Below the pieces are notes generated by a model. The model worked only from the letters and a program-made list of their open reading frames with translations, was not told the DNA's origin and ran no database searches. A DNA stretch of 10,000 nucleotides from Nitrospira sp. (lineage in GTDB: Bacteria; Nitrospirota; Nitrospiria; Nitrospirales; Nitrospiraceae): positions 1-10,000 of the forward strand of contig JAIWOH010000115.1 in NCBI GenBank assembly GCA_020216985.1, written 5' to 3'. Position numbers and translations under genes: made by a program. Below, in pieces: positions 9,326 to 10,000 of the stretch (within the stretch, counting starts at the first letter, position 1; every line of letters starts with the position of its first letter).

Positions 9326-10000
9326 GCGCCGATCGCAATCAAGCCGACGTCGACAAAATGTCCGGTTCCACGAACGGCGATCCGCCTCTTCCCTCGTCCA
9401 AGGCCGCGGAGCACGGCACGGATCGCGCCGGTCACAAGTCGATCGTCCGCGAGTACACCGAAGCGATCATCGTCGCCATGCTGCTCGCGTTTACGATCCG
9501 GGTCTTCGTGGTGCAGGCGTTCAAGATTCCGTCCGGTTCGATGATCCCGACCTTGCTGATCGGCGACCATATTTTGGTGAGCAAGCTCTCCTACGGCCTT
9601 CAGTGGCCGTCGGACTGCAAGCTGCAATGGAACATCCCCCCCGTCAATTGCTATACGTCCCGGACGTTGGTCGAGTTCGGCAAGCCGCAGCGCGGCGACA
9701 TCATCGTGTTTCGGTTTCCCGAAGACGAAGAAAAGGATTTCATCAAGCGCATCGTCGGGCTTCCGGGCGACACGGTGCAGATTCGCAACAAGGTCGTGCT
9801 CGTTAACGGCCATCCGCTCGACGACAGGGCCTTTACCCAGCGGGTCGATCCCAGTATTATCGACGGCGCGATTAATCCGCGCGACAATTTCGGTCCCGTG
9901 ACGGTTCCCGAAGGGTCCTACTTCGTCATGGGCGATAACCGTGATCAGAGCCTCGACAGCCGGTTCTGGGGGTACGTGCGGGAGGAGAAAATTCGGGGCA
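9322..10000 (+). CDS. lepB: Signal peptidase I (LepB), C-terminus cut by the window edge
   Basis: LepB is the membrane-bound serine/lysine peptidase that removes signal peptides from exported proteins. The frame starts at ATG 9322, overlapping the lepA stop as ATGA, and stays open to the edge (226 codons). Residues 1-42 are a polar, Ser/Pro/Asp-rich cytoplasmic tail. One membrane segment follows at about 47-67. Box [13 protein letters not shown], carries nucleophile Ser73. Box [14 protein letters not shown], carries general-base Lys142. Box E is [17 protein letters not shown] (203-219). Between boxes B and D an insert (about 91-118) holds Cys99 and Cys110, which would face the periplasm. An internal ATG at 9358 could serve as the start and would shorten the tail by 12 residues. 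GGGGA at about 9314-9318 supports 9322. The lepA-lepB pairing is a common bacterial arrangement and implies one transcript. The end of the protein is unseen. Confidence 0.96.
   Translation, partial: MSADRNQADVDKMSGSTNGDPPLPSSKAAEHGTDRAGHKSIVREYTEAIIVAMLLAFTIRVFVVQAFKIPSGSMIPTLLIGDHILVSKLSYGLQWPSDCKLQWNIPPVNCYTSRTLVEFGKPQRGDIIVFRFPEDEEKDFIKRIVGLPGDTVQIRNKVVLVNGHPLDDRAFTQRVDPSIIDGAINPRDNFGPVTVPEGSYFVMGDNRDQSLDSRFWGYVREEKIRG

Overview
The window is a GC-rich bacterial chromosome segment made of housekeeping genes packed end to end, with almost no non-coding DNA. Gene content and protein sequence suggest a Gram-negative, probably free-living bacterium. The style of the M48 peptidase, of BioA and of the LepA/LepB pair reminds me of Nitrospira-type bacteria (phylum Nitrospirota). 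That placement is an impression from memory and has not been tested by any search.

Layout. Positions 1-5908 hold a co-directional plus-strand cluster: the 3' end of a probable SppA signal-peptide peptidase, an M48 (LoiP/BepA-like) envelope metallopeptidase, carB (large subunit of carbamoyl-phosphate synthetase), greA (transcript cleavage factor), and a DUF62-family SAM hydroxide adenosyltransferase. The last four are separated by only 28, 7 and 1 bases, so they are probably co-transcribed, and greA and the DUF62 gene are probably translationally coupled to what lies upstream. On the minus strand, bioA (7317-5791) converges on this cluster and overlaps the 3' end of the DUF62 gene by 118 bases. 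From 7526 rightwards lie lepA (elongation factor 4) and lepB (signal peptidase I, cut by the window edge), which overlap at ATGA.

The only real intergenic region, 7318-7525, holds a textbook divergent promoter pair. One is a perfect TTGACA-N17-TATAAT facing lepA-lepB. The other is TTGTCA-N18-TATAAT facing bioA. Their -35 boxes lie on top of each other on opposite strands.

Functional themes are pyrimidine/arginine precursor synthesis (CarB), transcription and translation fidelity (GreA, LepA), secretion and envelope proteolysis (SppA, M48, LepB), and SAM/biotin metabolism (DUF62, BioA). I saw no mobile element, CRISPR array, RNA gene, phage gene or defence system, and I do not claim a new system. 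The points most worth a second look are: the DUF62 protein, whose expected catalytic His is Asp; the overlapping divergent promoters; a four-cysteine loop in BioA; and the tail-to-tail overlap in which both proteins have extended C-termini.
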